NCBI RefSeq assembly: GCF_001676025.1
Contig: NZ_LZFW01000057.1
Location: 123,119-187,118 of the forward strand
DNA: 64,000 nt
Reading direction: 5' to 3'
From: Vibrio sp. UCD-FRSSP16_30
GTDB taxonomy: Bacteria; Pseudomonadota; Gammaproteobacteria; Enterobacterales; Vibrionaceae
The position numbers and the translations under genes were made by a program. The notes beneath the pieces are model-generated. The model did no database searches. It was not told where the DNA came from and saw only the letters and a program-made list of their open reading frames with translations. Within the stretch, counting starts at the first letter, position 1, and each line of letters opens with the position of its first letter. Below, in pieces: positions 19,022 through 28,267 of this stretch.

Positions 19022-19780
19022 TTATACCGGATTATTTATATCAATAAAGGTTACATCAAGTCCGTGTTCTTGTGTAAGCCACTCCCCTAGCGCTTTAATT
19101 CCGTAGCGCTCCGTTGCATGATGACCAGCGGCAAAATAATGAATATCTTGTTCACGCGCCACAAACGTAGTGCGCTCTGAAATCTCACCAGATACAAAGG
19201 CATCTAACTGATTATCTGCGGCTAACTGAAGGTAATCTTGCCCGCCACCTGTGCACCAACCTACTGTTTCGATTAACTTATCTTGCATCTGCGGCGCAAT
19301 ATGCAAAGGCTCGCGATCTAATGCAGTGGCAATACGCTGCGCAAACTCAGCCCCTGTTACCGGCTTACTCAGTCGACCATACATCGCCACTGATTGAGCA
19401 TGCCCTTCAAGCCCACCTTCTACTTCAATATCAAGTAACTGCGCAAGCTTGGCGTTATTACCCAGTTCAGGATGAATGTCTAAAGGGAGGTGATAGCCAT
19501 ATAAGTTAATGTCATTTTTTATCAGAGAACGAATGCGGCGACCTTTCATACCGACAATTTGCTGTGGTTCACCCTTCCAGAAATAACCATGATGAACCAA
19601 TAATGCATCGGCATTAAGCTCTATCGCTTTATCGATTAATGCTTGAGAGGCGGTCACACCGGTCACTATCTTTTTAATAATTTGCGCGCCCTCAACTTGA
19701 AGGCCATTTGGTGCATAATCTTTAATAAGCTGCGGTGATAACTTGTCATTGAGAATTCGTTGCAGGGTTAAATTATTCAT
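19022..19780 (-). CDS. Nif3-like dinuclear metal centre protein (YbgI family)
   Basis: 252 residues. Metal ligands are seen in LLVHHGYFWKGE, in HLPLDIHPELGNN and in FAAGHHATERYG, the Nif3 family pattern, and it begins with the family stretch DYAPNGLQVEG. The start is ATG 19780 (MNNLTLQRILN), which has TTGGAAC before it and matches E. coli YbgI; the upstream ATG at 19795 lacks a ribosome-binding site. YbgI forms hexameric rings with two metals per subunit; its physiological role is not settled (GTP cyclohydrolase-like and repair roles have been proposed). ybgI also lies near gltA-sdh in E. coli. Confidence 0.9.
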   Translation of the reverse strand: MNNLTLQRILNDKLSPQLIKDYAPNGLQVEGAQIIKKIVTGVTASQALIDKAIELNADALLVHHGYFWKGEPQQIVGMKGRRIRSLIKNDINLYGYHLPLDIHPELGNNAKLAQLLDIEVEGGLEGHAQSVAMYGRLSKPVTGAEFAQRIATALDREPLHIAPQMQDKLIETVGWCTGGGQDYLQLAADNQLDAFVSGEISERTTFVAREQDIHYFAAGHHATERYGIKALGEWLTQEHGLDVTFIDINNPV

Positions 19781-19869
19781 TTTTGTTCCAAACATTTGAA
19801 AATACTTGTGATATGTAGCAAGTTAAACAAACAAACCTTTGCTCGTCTAGCCGATAGAGACCGTTATCT

Positions 19870-20664
19870 ATGCCTAATTATACCGTTGATTCAGCAATTT
19901 TAACCCAATTTGCACGCTGGATTGCGACCACAGCGCCTCTATTTTGTAGCGATAATAAAGACAGAGCTAAAGATAACGTTATTGTGGAGCAGTTACCCTT
20001 TGAGCAAATACGCCTTGATAGCCTATCTGACTATGATGGTAACTCCCGTTTAGGGTTTATTTATCAATATCTGTGCCAGAAGCTTTTTGAGCACCATCCT
20101 GATTTTTCTGTGTGTGAGACCGAGCTTCAGCTCAATGACAATGGACGAACCATTGGTGAATTAGATTTTATTTTGCATCATGGACAAACAAAAGCGGAAC
20201 ACTGGGAAGTCGCGATTAAGTTTTACTTATTCCATGAGGATAAATGGTACGGGCCTAACGCCATAGACCGCTTAGATAAAAAACTGAATCACATGTTAAA
20301 TCATCAGTTAAAGCATACTGAAACTGACACTTTTATTCAGCAGTTTCCGCAATGGCAACATCTATTACAGCATCTACTGCTGCAAGGTCGGTTGTATATC
20401 AATCCTTTCTCTGAGACCGATATTCCCACTCATTGTGCAGGACAATTAATTAACTCCAAGCGAGTTACAGGTTTTTGGTGTTATCAAAGCCAGGCCAGTC
20501 AAATTAAAGAAAAGCTTTTTCAACTCAATAAGTCTTGCTGGGCAATAGGAAGACAAGATTCTTCAGCGCAGGTGACCGATTTTAAGCAAAACATTATCCA
20601 CTGCCAAAGTGAGTCCGGACGATTTTGGTTTATAGTGGCTAATAATTGGCCTAATAACGGCTAA
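19870..20664 (+). CDS. DUF1853 family protein, possible PD-(D/E)XK nuclease fold
   Basis: 264 residues, soluble, no signal peptide. The conserved core reads GELDFILHH, then HWEVAIKFYL and KWYGPNAIDRLDKKLNHML, which is the DUF1853 signature. The ELDF...EVAIK arrangement (about 96-126) looks like the D-(D/E)XK catalytic core of restriction-type nucleases; that reading is mine and is not proof of activity. The protein is histidine- and glutamine-rich. It stands alone between nif3 (divergent) and a small membrane-protein gene. The biological role is unknown. Confidence 0.7.
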   Translation: MPNYTVDSAILTQFARWIATTAPLFCSDNKDRAKDNVIVEQLPFEQIRLDSLSDYDGNSRLGFIYQYLCQKLFEHHPDFSVCETELQLNDNGRTIGELDFILHHGQTKAEHWEVAIKFYLFHEDKWYGPNAIDRLDKKLNHMLNHQLKHTETDTFIQQFPQWQHLLQHLLLQGRLYINPFSETDIPTHCAGQLINSKRVTGFWCYQSQASQIKEKLFQLNKSCWAIGRQDSSAQVTDFKQNIIHCQSESGRFWFIVANNWPNNG

Positions 20665-20859
20665 GTAATTGTTAAAACAGTGATTTCACATTCATGAGAA
20701 ATGTAAGAGGCTTCGATAAAAACCCAATAAAAACAACAACTAATGTATTTCCCTCAAGTTAATCAGATTGCTTGCACGCTTCTAGGCTCATATTGAACTA
20801 GTACCCACTTAGGCATACAGTCATTTGACATTCAAACACGAGCTTGGTTAGGAACTCAC

Positions 20860-21003
20860 ATGGCACAATTAGTTGAAGCATTGTTAGTTTTTTTGTTGAT
20901 GTTATTTACCCCAATTCTTATCGTGACTCTTTTTGAGCATCTGCAAACAAGAAAAGCAAACAGGCGTTTAAGCAGACAAGCTCTGGCCGACTCTCGCCAT
21001 TAA
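20860..21003 (+). CDS. 47-residue single-pass membrane protein
   Basis: ATG 20860 is preceded by AGGAA at seven bases and the frame ends at TAA 21001-21003. Residues 3-25 are strongly hydrophobic (LVEALLVFLLMLFTPILIV) and the tail is basic (HLQTRKANRRLSRQ), so it should sit in the inner membrane with the tail in the cytoplasm. I do not recognise a named family. It lies in a 400-base gap between DUF1853 and pgm; bases 20665-20859 show nothing else. The good ribosome-binding site and the topology argue for a real gene. Confidence 0.6.
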   Translation: MAQLVEALLVFLLMLFTPILIVTLFEHLQTRKANRRLSRQALADSRH

Positions 21004-21041
21004 AAAACCCCATATACCGCGAAGGTAAAATGGGGCTTTAT
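21004..21041 (-). terminator. terminator of seqA-pgm
   Basis: CCCCAT (21009-21014) pairs with ATGGGG and the inner ATACC with GGTA, around GCGAA. On the minus strand the stem runs into GGGTTTTTT. It overlaps the stop of the small membrane-protein gene on plus. Confidence 0.75.
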
Positions 21042-21064
21042 TCATAAGGCTATATCGGGTTTTA

Positions 21065-22711
21065 TTATAAACCCGCAGCCTTAAAGACATCATTCACAAT
21101 CTGTTGTGCTTCAGTTTCGATTTGCTTTAGATGCTCGGCACCTTTAAAGCTTTCGCAGTAAATCTTATAGATTTCTTCAGTACCAGATGGACGCGCAGCA
21201 AACCAACCGTTCGCTGTTGTCACTTTAAGGCCACCGATAGCAGCGCCGTTACCTGGTGCATGAGTTAGACGAGCAGTAATTGCATCCCCTGCTAACGTAT
21301 CAGCAGTCACCATTTCAGCTGAAAGCTTAGTCAGTACATCTTTTTGTGGGCCGTTAGCCACCGCTTGAATACGGTTGTAGCTAGACTCACCGTGTTTAGC
21401 CGCAAGCTCGTTGTAGTACTGCTGTGGGTTTTTGCCCGTTACCGCAGTAATTTCAGCAGCTAGTAGACACAAGATGATGCCATCTTTGTCTGTTGCCCAA
21501 GGCGTGCCGTCTTTACGCAAGAAAGATGCGCCTGCACTTTCTTCGCCGCCAAAACCAAACTTACCTTCATATAAGCCATCAACAAACCATTTAAAGCCCA
21601 CAGGGACTTCGCACAGTTCACGACCAAGATCGGCCACAACGCGGTCAATAATCGCACTTGATACCAGTGTTTTACCGACAGCAACATCTGCGCCCCAACC
21701 TTCACGGTGACGATATAGGTAATCAATACACACTGCTAGGAAATGGTTAGGATTCATTAAGCCAGCAGGGGTTACGATACCATGGCGGTCATAGTCAGGG
21801 TCGTTACCAAATGCTAGGTCGTAATCATCTTTAAGTGCCAATAAACCGGCCATTGCATACGGCGAAGAACAGTCCATACGTACCGCGCCATCTTTATCTA
21901 AAGACATAAACTGGAAGCTAGGATCAATGGCTTCACTCACTAGCGTTAAATCTAGGTTGTATGCTTTTTGAATTTGACGCCAGTAATCGATACCAGAACC
22001 ACCAAGTGGATCAACACCAAGGTGTAAATTTGCTTTTTGGATAGCTTGCATATCAACAACGTTGACGAGATCGGCAACATAAGGCGCAACAAGATCTTTC
22101 TCGATAAAGAAGTCACTGGCTTTTGCCTGTGCAATACCAACACGCTTCACATCCACAAGACCGGCTGAAATAATGTCATTAGCACGATCTTCAATCGCTT
22201 TGGTTAATTCACCTTCAGCTGGACCGCCGTGTACCGGGTTGTATTTAATACCACCATCTTGCGGTGGGTTATGCGAAGGTGTGATAACAATACCATCCGC
22301 TTTTGCATCATTAACTAGGTTATGAGTCAAAATAGCGTGAGAGATACCCGGTGTTGGTGTGTAGCCTTCATCTTCTTGACAAATAACCTCAACACCATTG
22401 GCAACCAGTACATCGACAACGGTAGAAAATGCCGGCTCTGACAATGCGTGAGTATCTTTACCGACAAACAGTGGTCCTGTGACACCCTTGCTTGCACGCA
22501 CTTCAGCAACCGCTTGAGCAATCGCCAAAATGTGGTTTTCATTGAATGTTACTTTATCTGCACTACCACGGTGCCCTGAGGTACCAAATGCGACTTTTTG
22601 AGCTGCATTTCCTGCTTCTGGTTGAAGCAAGTAGTAATTAGCCACTAACTGGGGGATGTTGTGAAGATCTTCTTGCTGAGCCTTTTGCCCGGCGCGAGGA
22701 TGCATAGCCAT
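21065..22711 (-). CDS. pgm: phosphoglucomutase, alpha-D-glucose phosphate-specific
   Basis: 548 residues. [10 protein letters not shown] near residue 45, the catalytic phosphoserine loop [12 protein letters not shown] (about 145), the Mg2+ loop [12 protein letters not shown], and the sugar-specificity loop [14 protein letters not shown] are all present, as is the phosphate-binding [15 protein letters not shown] near the end. It interconverts glucose-1-phosphate and glucose-6-phosphate. It follows seqA, as in E. coli. Confidence 0.97.
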   Translation of the reverse strand: MAMHPRAGQKAQQEDLHNIPQLVANYYLLQPEAGNAAQKVAFGTSGHRGSADKVTFNENHILAIAQAVAEVRASKGVTGPLFVGKDTHALSEPAFSTVVDVLVANGVEVICQEDEGYTPTPGISHAILTHNLVNDAKADGIVITPSHNPPQDGGIKYNPVHGGPAEGELTKAIEDRANDIISAGLVDVKRVGIAQAKASDFFIEKDLVAPYVADLVNVVDMQAIQKANLHLGVDPLGGSGIDYWRQIQKAYNLDLTLVSEAIDPSFQFMSLDKDGAVRMDCSSPYAMAGLLALKDDYDLAFGNDPDYDRHGIVTPAGLMNPNHFLAVCIDYLYRHREGWGADVAVGKTLVSSAIIDRVVADLGRELCEVPVGFKWFVDGLYEGKFGFGGEESAGASFLRKDGTPWATDKDGIILCLLAAEITAVTGKNPQQYYNELAAKHGESSYNRIQAVANGPQKDVLTKLSAEMVTADTLAGDAITARLTHAPGNGAAIGGLKVTTANGWFAARPSGTEEIYKIYCESFKGAEHLKQIETEAQQIVNDVFKAAGL

Positions 22712-22791
22712 TATGACGTTCCTTTCTTATAGTTCTTAAATATTAAAATACCCACGAATCGTTACGATATCAGTGGGTATAAGCCTTAAAT

Positions 22792-23346
22792 TTAGATGGA
22801 GCGAGTAACTCGCTCTATTAACTCTGCAGGGAAGGACATCCTTACCATCAACTGATCAACCATCTGACGTTTACGGCTGGTGTTGTTGTTGGTAATGACC
22901 CAGAAAGGAGACCCGGGAATTGCTCTTGGTTTGGTCGTAGTGCCACTTGCCAAAAGTACCGCTTCGTTATCTGCAAAGTAAACGCGCTTACGCCCTTTTA
23001 CTTGGGTTGCTTCTGCAAATCCGTCTTTATCTATTCGATGAAGAGCGGATAATACAAACATAAATTTATCGATAGCCTTATCAAGCGCGGCAAACTCATC
23101 AGAGATTAACTCACTGCGAATTTGCTTAATTGGATCGATAGATTGGGTTGGTTTACCCACGATGATAGGTGTTGCCGCGCCAGTGGGTTCTTCTATAGAT
23201 GAGGTTTCATCTGGCTTAGCTTCTTGCTTAGCGACACCATCCACATCGAGTAAACGTCGTAGGATATCGGATGCACTCTCTCCAATACGTTGGGTACGGC
23301 TCGCGATAAATCTATACAGTTCTTCGTCAACTTCGATGGTTTTCAT
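22792..23346 (-). CDS. seqA: replication initiation regulator SeqA
   Basis: 184 residues. The N-terminal oligomerisation domain is MKTIEVDEELYRFIASRTQ...GESASDILRRLL; the C-terminal domain that binds hemimethylated GATC has the NNNTSRKRQMVDQLM region near residue 155. SeqA sequesters newly replicated origins from re-initiation. The linker (about 50-70) is long and rich in Glu, Pro and Thr. It is cotranscribed with pgm, with 80 bases between. Confidence 0.96.
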   Translation of the reverse strand: MKTIEVDEELYRFIASRTQRIGESASDILRRLLDVDGVAKQEAKPDETSSIEEPTGAATPIIVGKPTQSIDPIKQIRSELISDEFAALDKAIDKFMFVLSALHRIDKDGFAEATQVKGRKRVYFADNEAVLLASGTTTKPRAIPGSPFWVITNNNTSRKRQMVDQLMVRMSFPAELIERVTRSI

Positions 23347-23428
23347 TCGCTTTTCACAATCTTATTAGTTTAAACTGCTTCAGATTATACCCAGTTATTG
23401 AGCAAGTCTCTACGGAAAGCAAAAGGAA

Positions 23429-24208
23429 ATGGAGAAAATGTCGAGCCAGTTACACTATAAGATCCAAGGTAGTGGTCAACCTATACTGTTAATCCACGGT
23501 TTGTTCGGTAGTTTAGATAACCTAGGCCTGCTTGCCAGAGATCTTGAAAGCGATCATCAAGTGATCAGTGTCGACTTACGCAATCACGGCCGTTCACCGC
23601 ATTTATCCCAGCACACTTATGCAGCCCAAGCGAATGACATACTCAATCTCATCAATGATCTTGGGCTTAGCGATATCGCGGTAGTTGGCCACTCTATGGG
23701 TGGTAAAGTTGCCATGACGCTAACTTCATTAAAGCCTGAATTATTTACACAATTGATCGTGCTCGATATGGCACCTGTCGCCTATCACGTTGATCGACAT
23801 AGCAATGTCTTCGCAGGCATCCAAGAAGTCGCCAAACAAAAACCGAAACTGCGCAGTGAGGCAATGGCACTATTAGCGCAGCACATAGAGTTAGATGGTG
23901 TCAGGCAGTTTTTAAGCAAATCACTGTATAAAAATGGCGATACTTTAGATTGGCGTTTTAACCATCTCGCGTTACATGACCAATATTTACAAATTATGGG
24001 CTGGGAGCCACTTTCTGCTAATTCTTTACCTACCCTCTTTATTAAGGGTGGCGATTCTGATTACATCCAACAAAAGGATCAGAAAGCGATTATGCAGCAA
24101 TTCCCCTGCGCTAAAGCGCATATCATTTCCAATACTGGACATTGGCTGCATGCAGAGAAACCAGACATGGTACTGAGAACTATTCGCAAGTTTATCGCAC
24201 AAAATTGA
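23429..24208 (+). CDS. ybfF: alpha/beta hydrolase, YbfF-type esterase
   Basis: 259 residues. The nucleophile elbow is GHSMGGK (Ser near 90), the oxyanion region is LIHGLFGSLDNLG, and the catalytic His is in NTGHWLHAEKP near the end. This matches the YbfF group, esterases with activity on short acyl or acyl-CoA substrates. Divergent from seqA as in E. coli. A second in-frame ATG at 23438 has better spacing to AGGA (23424-23427), so the protein may be three residues shorter. Confidence 0.92.
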   Translation: MEKMSSQLHYKIQGSGQPILLIHGLFGSLDNLGLLARDLESDHQVISVDLRNHGRSPHLSQHTYAAQANDILNLINDLGLSDIAVVGHSMGGKVAMTLTSLKPELFTQLIVLDMAPVAYHVDRHSNVFAGIQEVAKQKPKLRSEAMALLAQHIELDGVRQFLSKSLYKNGDTLDWRFNHLALHDQYLQIMGWEPLSANSLPTLFIKGGDSDYIQQKDQKAIMQQFPCAKAHIISNTGHWLHAEKPDMVLRTIRKFIAQN

Positions 24209-24277
24209 ATACGAGGGTAAACACAAGCAACTCGGTTATGATATAGTTTCGCGATTGATAAAGCATAAAGGGATGCC

Positions 24278-24496
24278 ATGCTGTACGACTACATCAATCA
24301 AATTGAGTCCATTGGGCTTGATTTGCTGTTTGCTTCCGTATTTTTACTCATCGGTCTTGCAATCAAAGACGTCCTAAAAGAGGGTAATGTCCCTCCCTTT
24401 GGTCGCCGTATCGTATGGCTTGTACTATTTTTAGGTTGTGCTGGTTTTGTCACCAAGGGGATTATTCAACTCTCTTGGGAAGGCACCGGTTTATAG
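24278..24496 (+). CDS. DUF2788 family membrane protein
   Basis: 72 residues with two hydrophobic helices (about 13-29 and 45-62) joined by KEGNVPPFGRRIVW, the pattern of DUF2788. It is a small inner-membrane protein of unknown role, found in this place before fldA in related genomes. fldA follows after 52 bases, so the two may share a transcript. Confidence 0.8.
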   Translation: MLYDYINQIESIGLDLLFASVFLLIGLAIKDVLKEGNVPPFGRRIVWLVLFLGCAGFVTKGIIQLSWEGTGL

Positions 24497-24548
24497 CGTA
24501 AATATAGGCAAAAGGCCCCTATTACATCCAATTATAGGTACTGATTTT

Positions 24549-25076
24549 ATGGCAAGTGTAGGTCTCTTCTTCGGCAGTGATACTGGTAATACAGAAGCTG
24601 TTGCAAAGATGATTCAAAAACAACTCGGTAAAAAACTGGTTCACGTTCAAGATATCGCAAAGAGCAGCAAAGAAGATATTGATAACTTCGATTTATTGCT
24701 ACTTGGTATCCCAACTTGGTATTACGGTGAGTCTCAATGTGATTGGGATGACTTTCTTCCTGAGTTAGAAGGCATTGATTTTAGCACCAAGCTGGTTGCG
24801 ATCTTTGGCTGTGGTGATCAAGAAGATTATGCTGAGTACTTCTGTGATGCAATGGGTACCGTGCGTGATGTGGTTGAAGCTAAAGGTGGCACTATCGTTG
24901 GTTACTGGCCAACTGAAGGTTACGAGTTTGAAGCTTCTAAAGCACTTGTTGATGATGACAACTTCATTGGACTTTGTATCGACGAAGATCGTCAACCAGA
25001 ACTAACAGACCAACGTGTAAAAACTTGGGTTGACCAAATTCACTCAGAGATGTGCCTTGCTGAATTAGAAGACTAA
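24549..25076 (+). CDS. fldA: flavodoxin FldA
   Basis: 175 residues from ATG 24549 (MASVGLFFGSDTGNTE); the frame is open further up only because it overlaps the DUF2788 gene. The FMN phosphate loop is GSDTGNTEAVA (residues 9-19), and the isoalloxazine loops are IPTWYYGESQCDWDD and FGCGDQEDYAEYFCDAMG, with Trp and Tyr that stack on the flavin. It is a low-potential electron carrier. Placed before fur, as in E. coli. Confidence 0.96.
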   Translation: MASVGLFFGSDTGNTEAVAKMIQKQLGKKLVHVQDIAKSSKEDIDNFDLLLLGIPTWYYGESQCDWDDFLPELEGIDFSTKLVAIFGCGDQEDYAEYFCDAMGTVRDVVEAKGGTIVGYWPTEGYEFEASKALVDDDNFIGLCIDEDRQPELTDQRVKTWVDQIHSEMCLAELED

Positions 25077-25096
25077 TCTCATTGAATAATGTCAAT

Positions 25097-25121
25097 AAAA
25101 GGGGCCTTAGGCCCCTTTTTT
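25097..25121 (+). terminator. terminator of fldA
   Basis: GGGGCC and GGCCCC around TTA, with AAAA before and TTTTTT after; it stands 20 bases past the fldA stop. Confidence 0.9.
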
Positions 25122-25261
25122 AGTTTAACGGTTTATTTATACCAATCGTAGAAAATCTCTGATCATTTAATTAATGTGACAAAACCTAACAAATACCTTC
25201 TAGTATTAGTGATATCCTTCTGTTTTATTAGCAAAAGATAAAAGACACAATAAGTCCATGG

Positions 25262-25290
25262 TTTATTGTTTTCTTTCCTTCCCATATAAT
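25262..25290 (+). promoter_or_regulatory. promoter candidate for fur
   Basis: A perfect TATAAT (25285-25290) is 17 bases after a weak TTTATT (25262-25267). Transcription would begin near 25297, giving a leader of about 30 bases to the ATG. Confidence 0.55.
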
Positions 25291-25327
25291 AGTAAACAGA
25301 GTACGGCTCAATTTTAAAGGAATGTAC

Positions 25328-25777
25328 ATGCCAGATAACAATAAAGCCCTAAAGGAAGCAGGGTTGAAGGTCACCCTTCCACGCCTAAAAATTTTAGAGC
25401 TTCTACAACAACCCGGTTGTCAGCACGTTAGTGCCGAAGAGTTGTATAAAAAACTGATTGATATCGGTGAAGAAATTGGCCTTGCGACGGTTTACCGAGT
25501 ATTAAACCAATTTGATGATGCTGGTATTGTTACTCGCCATCACTTTGAAGGTGGTAAGTCGGTATTTGAACTGTCTACTCAACAACATCATGATCATCTT
25601 GTTTGTCTTGATTGCGGTGCTGTGATTGAGTTCAATGATGAAGTCATTGAAGAGCGTCAACACGCCATTGCTAAAAAATACAACATTAACCTCACCAACC
25701 ACAGCCTATATTTATATGGCCGCTGTGCTTCTGGTGATTGTAAAACTAATCCGAAAGCACACAAAGCCAACAGTTAG
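25328..25777 (+). CDS. fur: ferric uptake regulator Fur
   Basis: 149 residues. ATG 25328 is taken because AAAGG (25316-25320) is seven bases ahead; the ATG at 25322 is too close. The winged helix holds LKVTLPRLKILELLQ and EEIGLATVYRVLNQF; the metal site is in QQHHDHLVCLDCGAVIEF, with the CxxC, and in RCASGDC. It represses iron uptake genes when Fe2+ is present; the feo operon in this window has a matching box. Confidence 0.98.
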   Translation: MPDNNKALKEAGLKVTLPRLKILELLQQPGCQHVSAEELYKKLIDIGEEIGLATVYRVLNQFDDAGIVTRHHFEGGKSVFELSTQQHHDHLVCLDCGAVIEFNDEVIEERQHAIAKKYNINLTNHSLYLYGRCASGDCKTNPKAHKANS

Positions 25778-25798
25778 TCATTTACAACAAAGGTAATT

Positions 25799-26380
25799 AT
25801 GTCACTCAGCAAAAATGGATTTACGCTGATTGAGCTAGCCGTCATTATTGTTATTGTCGCGGTATTAGCAGTTGTTGCTGCGCCGCGATTTTTAACTGTC
25901 AGTTCTGATGCTAGAGAATCAATGCTTAAAGGCGTCGCAGCCGAATTTCAGCAAGCCATTAATTTTGGGCAGCAGAAGTGGGCTATTGAAGGACGCGCAA
26001 ACTCCCCTCAAGTCAATCTCCCTAACTACGCTAATGGCGAAGTGGATTTTAATGACGTCGGTTTCCCTATCGGCACCGATAAAAATGTAGCTTTCAAAGC
26101 ACCGTATAATATCGGTATCGGTGAACCAGCCTGTTCATTATTATTTGAGGCTATCTTAGTTACCTCTCTTACTGCCACTCAGGTATTTAACCAAGCAGAA
26201 AGCCATGACTTTTATGCGCGGCGTGTCGACGGTAACTTAGCGGATGGCAGTGGTCCGTATAAAACAAAGTGTTTTTATGCCTATACAAAAGAAGGATTTA
26301 ACCAAGATCCTGATTTAACAAGTCATGTTATCTGGTACGACTCTCGCACTGGCAATGTCTGGTACGCTAACAACGATTAA
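25799..26380 (+). CDS. type IV prepilin-like protein (MSHA-type)
   Basis: 193 residues. A short leader ends in KNG, and the prepilin peptidase site G/FTLIEL follows, with Glu at mature position 5 and the hydrophobic helix AVIIVIVAVLAVVAAPRF. This is a type IV pilin or pseudopilin N-terminus; AAPRFLTVSSDARESMLKG resembles MshA/MshB pilins. The C-terminal half holds two cysteines (PACSLL and TKCFYAY) that could form the usual disulfide loop. No assembly genes are nearby, so it must use machinery encoded elsewhere. It starts 21 bases after fur. Confidence 0.82.
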   Translation: MSLSKNGFTLIELAVIIVIVAVLAVVAAPRFLTVSSDARESMLKGVAAEFQQAINFGQQKWAIEGRANSPQVNLPNYANGEVDFNDVGFPIGTDKNVAFKAPYNIGIGEPACSLLFEAILVTSLTATQVFNQAESHDFYARRVDGNLADGSGPYKTKCFYAYTKEGFNQDPDLTSHVIWYDSRTGNVWYANND

Positions 26381-26405
26381 TGTAGTCACCGTAAATAGTT
26401 GATAT

Positions 26406-26437
26406 AAAAATGCCAGCAACGTTGCTGGCATTTTTTG
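26406..26437. terminator. bidirectional terminator between the prepilin gene and glnS
   Basis: AAAATGCCAGCAAC and GTTGCTGGCATTTT form a stem of 14 base pairs with almost no loop, with T-runs on both strands, between converging genes. Confidence 0.9.
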
Positions 26438-26455
26438 TTTCAGTAGAGTAATAAT

Positions 26456-28120
26456 TTAGCTAATTTTAGCCCAAGTATCTCTAAGGCCAACAGTACGGTT
26501 AAATACTAAGTTATCTGGAGTACTGTCTTTGCTATCAACACAGAAATAACCCGTACGCTCAAACTGGCAACCGGCGTCGGCTTGCGCAGTCACAAGGCTT
26601 GGTTCGACAAATCCTTGCTTGATTGTTAGTGAATCAGGGTTAAGTACTGTTTTAAAGTCTTCAGCGGCAGCTGGATTAGGCACTGTAAATAAACGGTCAT
26701 ACAAACGAATTTCTGCAGCAATACCTTTGTCTGCCGAAACCCAATGGATAACGCCTTTTACTTTACGGCCATCTGCTGGGTTTTTACCAAGCGTTTCATC
26801 GTCGTAGCTACAGAAAATAGTCGAGATATTACCTTGCTCGTCTTTTTCGATACGCTCAGCTTTAATCACGTAAGCACCACGTAGACGCACTTCTTTGCCT
26901 AGCACCAAGCGTTTGTATTTCTTGTTTGCTTCTTCACGGAAATCATCTGCTTCAATCCAGATTTCGCGCGTAAATGGTACTTCACGGCTACCCATTTCTG
27001 GTTTGTTCGGATGGTTGGCAACATTCAATGTTTCAACCTGATCTTCAGGGAAGTTTTCAATAACCACTTTAACGGGCTCAAGCACTGCCATTGCACGAGG
27101 TGCATTTTCGTTTAAGTCATCACGAACACAAGATTCTAGTGAGCCAAACTCAATCATATTCTCTTGTTTGGTCACACCGATACGCTGACAAAACTCACGA
27201 ATAGACGCTGGAGTAAAGCCACGGCGACGCAAGCCAGAGATCGTTGGCATACGTGGATCATCCCAGCCATTAACCAATTGCTCAGACACAAGCTGACTCA
27301 GTTTACGCTTAGACATCACCGTATATTCAAGGTTTAGACGACTAAACTCATACTGATGAGGCTGTACTTCGATAGTAATGTTCTCCAATACCCAATCATA
27401 AAGACGACGGTTATCTTGGAACTCTAACGTACAAAGTGAATGCGTAATACCTTCCAGCGCATCAGAAATACAATGCGTAAAGTCGTACATTGGGTAAATG
27501 CACCACTTATCAGCGGTTTGATGATGATGAGCAAAACGAACGCGGTATAAAACAGGATCGCGCATCACCATAAATGATGAGCTCATATCAATCTTGGCGC
27601 GTAGACACGCCTCGCCTTCTTTAAAGCCACCAGCACGCATTTTTTCAAACAGTGCTAAGTTTTCTTCAACTGAGCGAGTGCGGTATGGGCTTTCTTTACC
27701 AGGAGCGGTCAAAGTGCCACGGTATTCACGAATTTCATCGGCTGTTAGCTCTTCAACATAAGCTAGGCCTTTATTGATCAGTTCAATCGCGTACGCATGC
27801 AGTTGATCAAAGTAGTTAGATGAATAACAAATCTCACCAGACCAATCAAAGCCTAACCACTGAACATCGCTCTTAATAGAGTCAACGTATTCAATGTCTT
27901 CTTTTTCTGGGTTGGTGTCATCAAAGCGTAAGTTACACTGGCCCTGATAATCCTGAGCGATACCAAAGTTTAGACAGATCGATTTAGCGTGCCCAATATG
28001 CAGGTAGCCGTTTGGCTCTGGCGGGAAACGGGTATGCACGCTGTTGTGTTTACCATCCGCGATATCTTTGTCGATAATCTGACGGATAAAATTCGATGGT
28101 CGAGCCTCAGCTTCACTCAT
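26456..28120 (-). CDS. glnS: glutaminyl-tRNA synthetase
   Basis: 554 residues, class I synthetase. The HIGH motif is in [15 protein letters not shown] (about 33-47) and the KMSKS counterpart is VMSKRKL (about 270). The C-terminal beta-barrel anticodon domains are complete. It charges tRNA-Gln directly. It lies downstream of nagE on the same strand but with a terminator between, the same order as in E. coli. Confidence 0.98.
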   Translation of the reverse strand: MSEAEARPSNFIRQIIDKDIADGKHNSVHTRFPPEPNGYLHIGHAKSICLNFGIAQDYQGQCNLRFDDTNPEKEDIEYVDSIKSDVQWLGFDWSGEICYSSNYFDQLHAYAIELINKGLAYVEELTADEIREYRGTLTAPGKESPYRTRSVEENLALFEKMRAGGFKEGEACLRAKIDMSSSFMVMRDPVLYRVRFAHHHQTADKWCIYPMYDFTHCISDALEGITHSLCTLEFQDNRRLYDWVLENITIEVQPHQYEFSRLNLEYTVMSKRKLSQLVSEQLVNGWDDPRMPTISGLRRRGFTPASIREFCQRIGVTKQENMIEFGSLESCVRDDLNENAPRAMAVLEPVKVVIENFPEDQVETLNVANHPNKPEMGSREVPFTREIWIEADDFREEANKKYKRLVLGKEVRLRGAYVIKAERIEKDEQGNISTIFCSYDDETLGKNPADGRKVKGVIHWVSADKGIAAEIRLYDRLFTVPNPAAAEDFKTVLNPDSLTIKQGFVEPSLVTAQADAGCQFERTGYFCVDSKDSTPDNLVFNRTVGLRDTWAKIS

Positions 28121-28216
28121 CTATAGCACCTCATGGTTCAATTTTTGAAATTCTTCTATAACCGTACATTGTATTCGTCTAAGCAACGAAATCTAGGTGT
28201 TTGTGGTGTCAAAAGC

Positions 28217-28243
28217 AAAAAAAATGCCTCCCGAAGGAGGCAT
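28217..28243 (-). terminator. terminator of nagE
   Basis: ATGCCTCC and GGAGGCAT around CGAA, followed on the minus strand by seven or more T residues. It separates nagE from glnS. Confidence 0.88.
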
Positions 28244-28267
28244 AAGGACGTTATTAACTGTTATTGC

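Noticed and set aside
25258..25317. A 19-codon frame ending in the fur ribosome-binding site, like the E. coli uof leader peptide
   Set aside because: It has no ribosome-binding site, and the best promoter (-10 TATAAT at 25285-25290) lies downstream of its ATG, so the main fur transcript would not contain its start.
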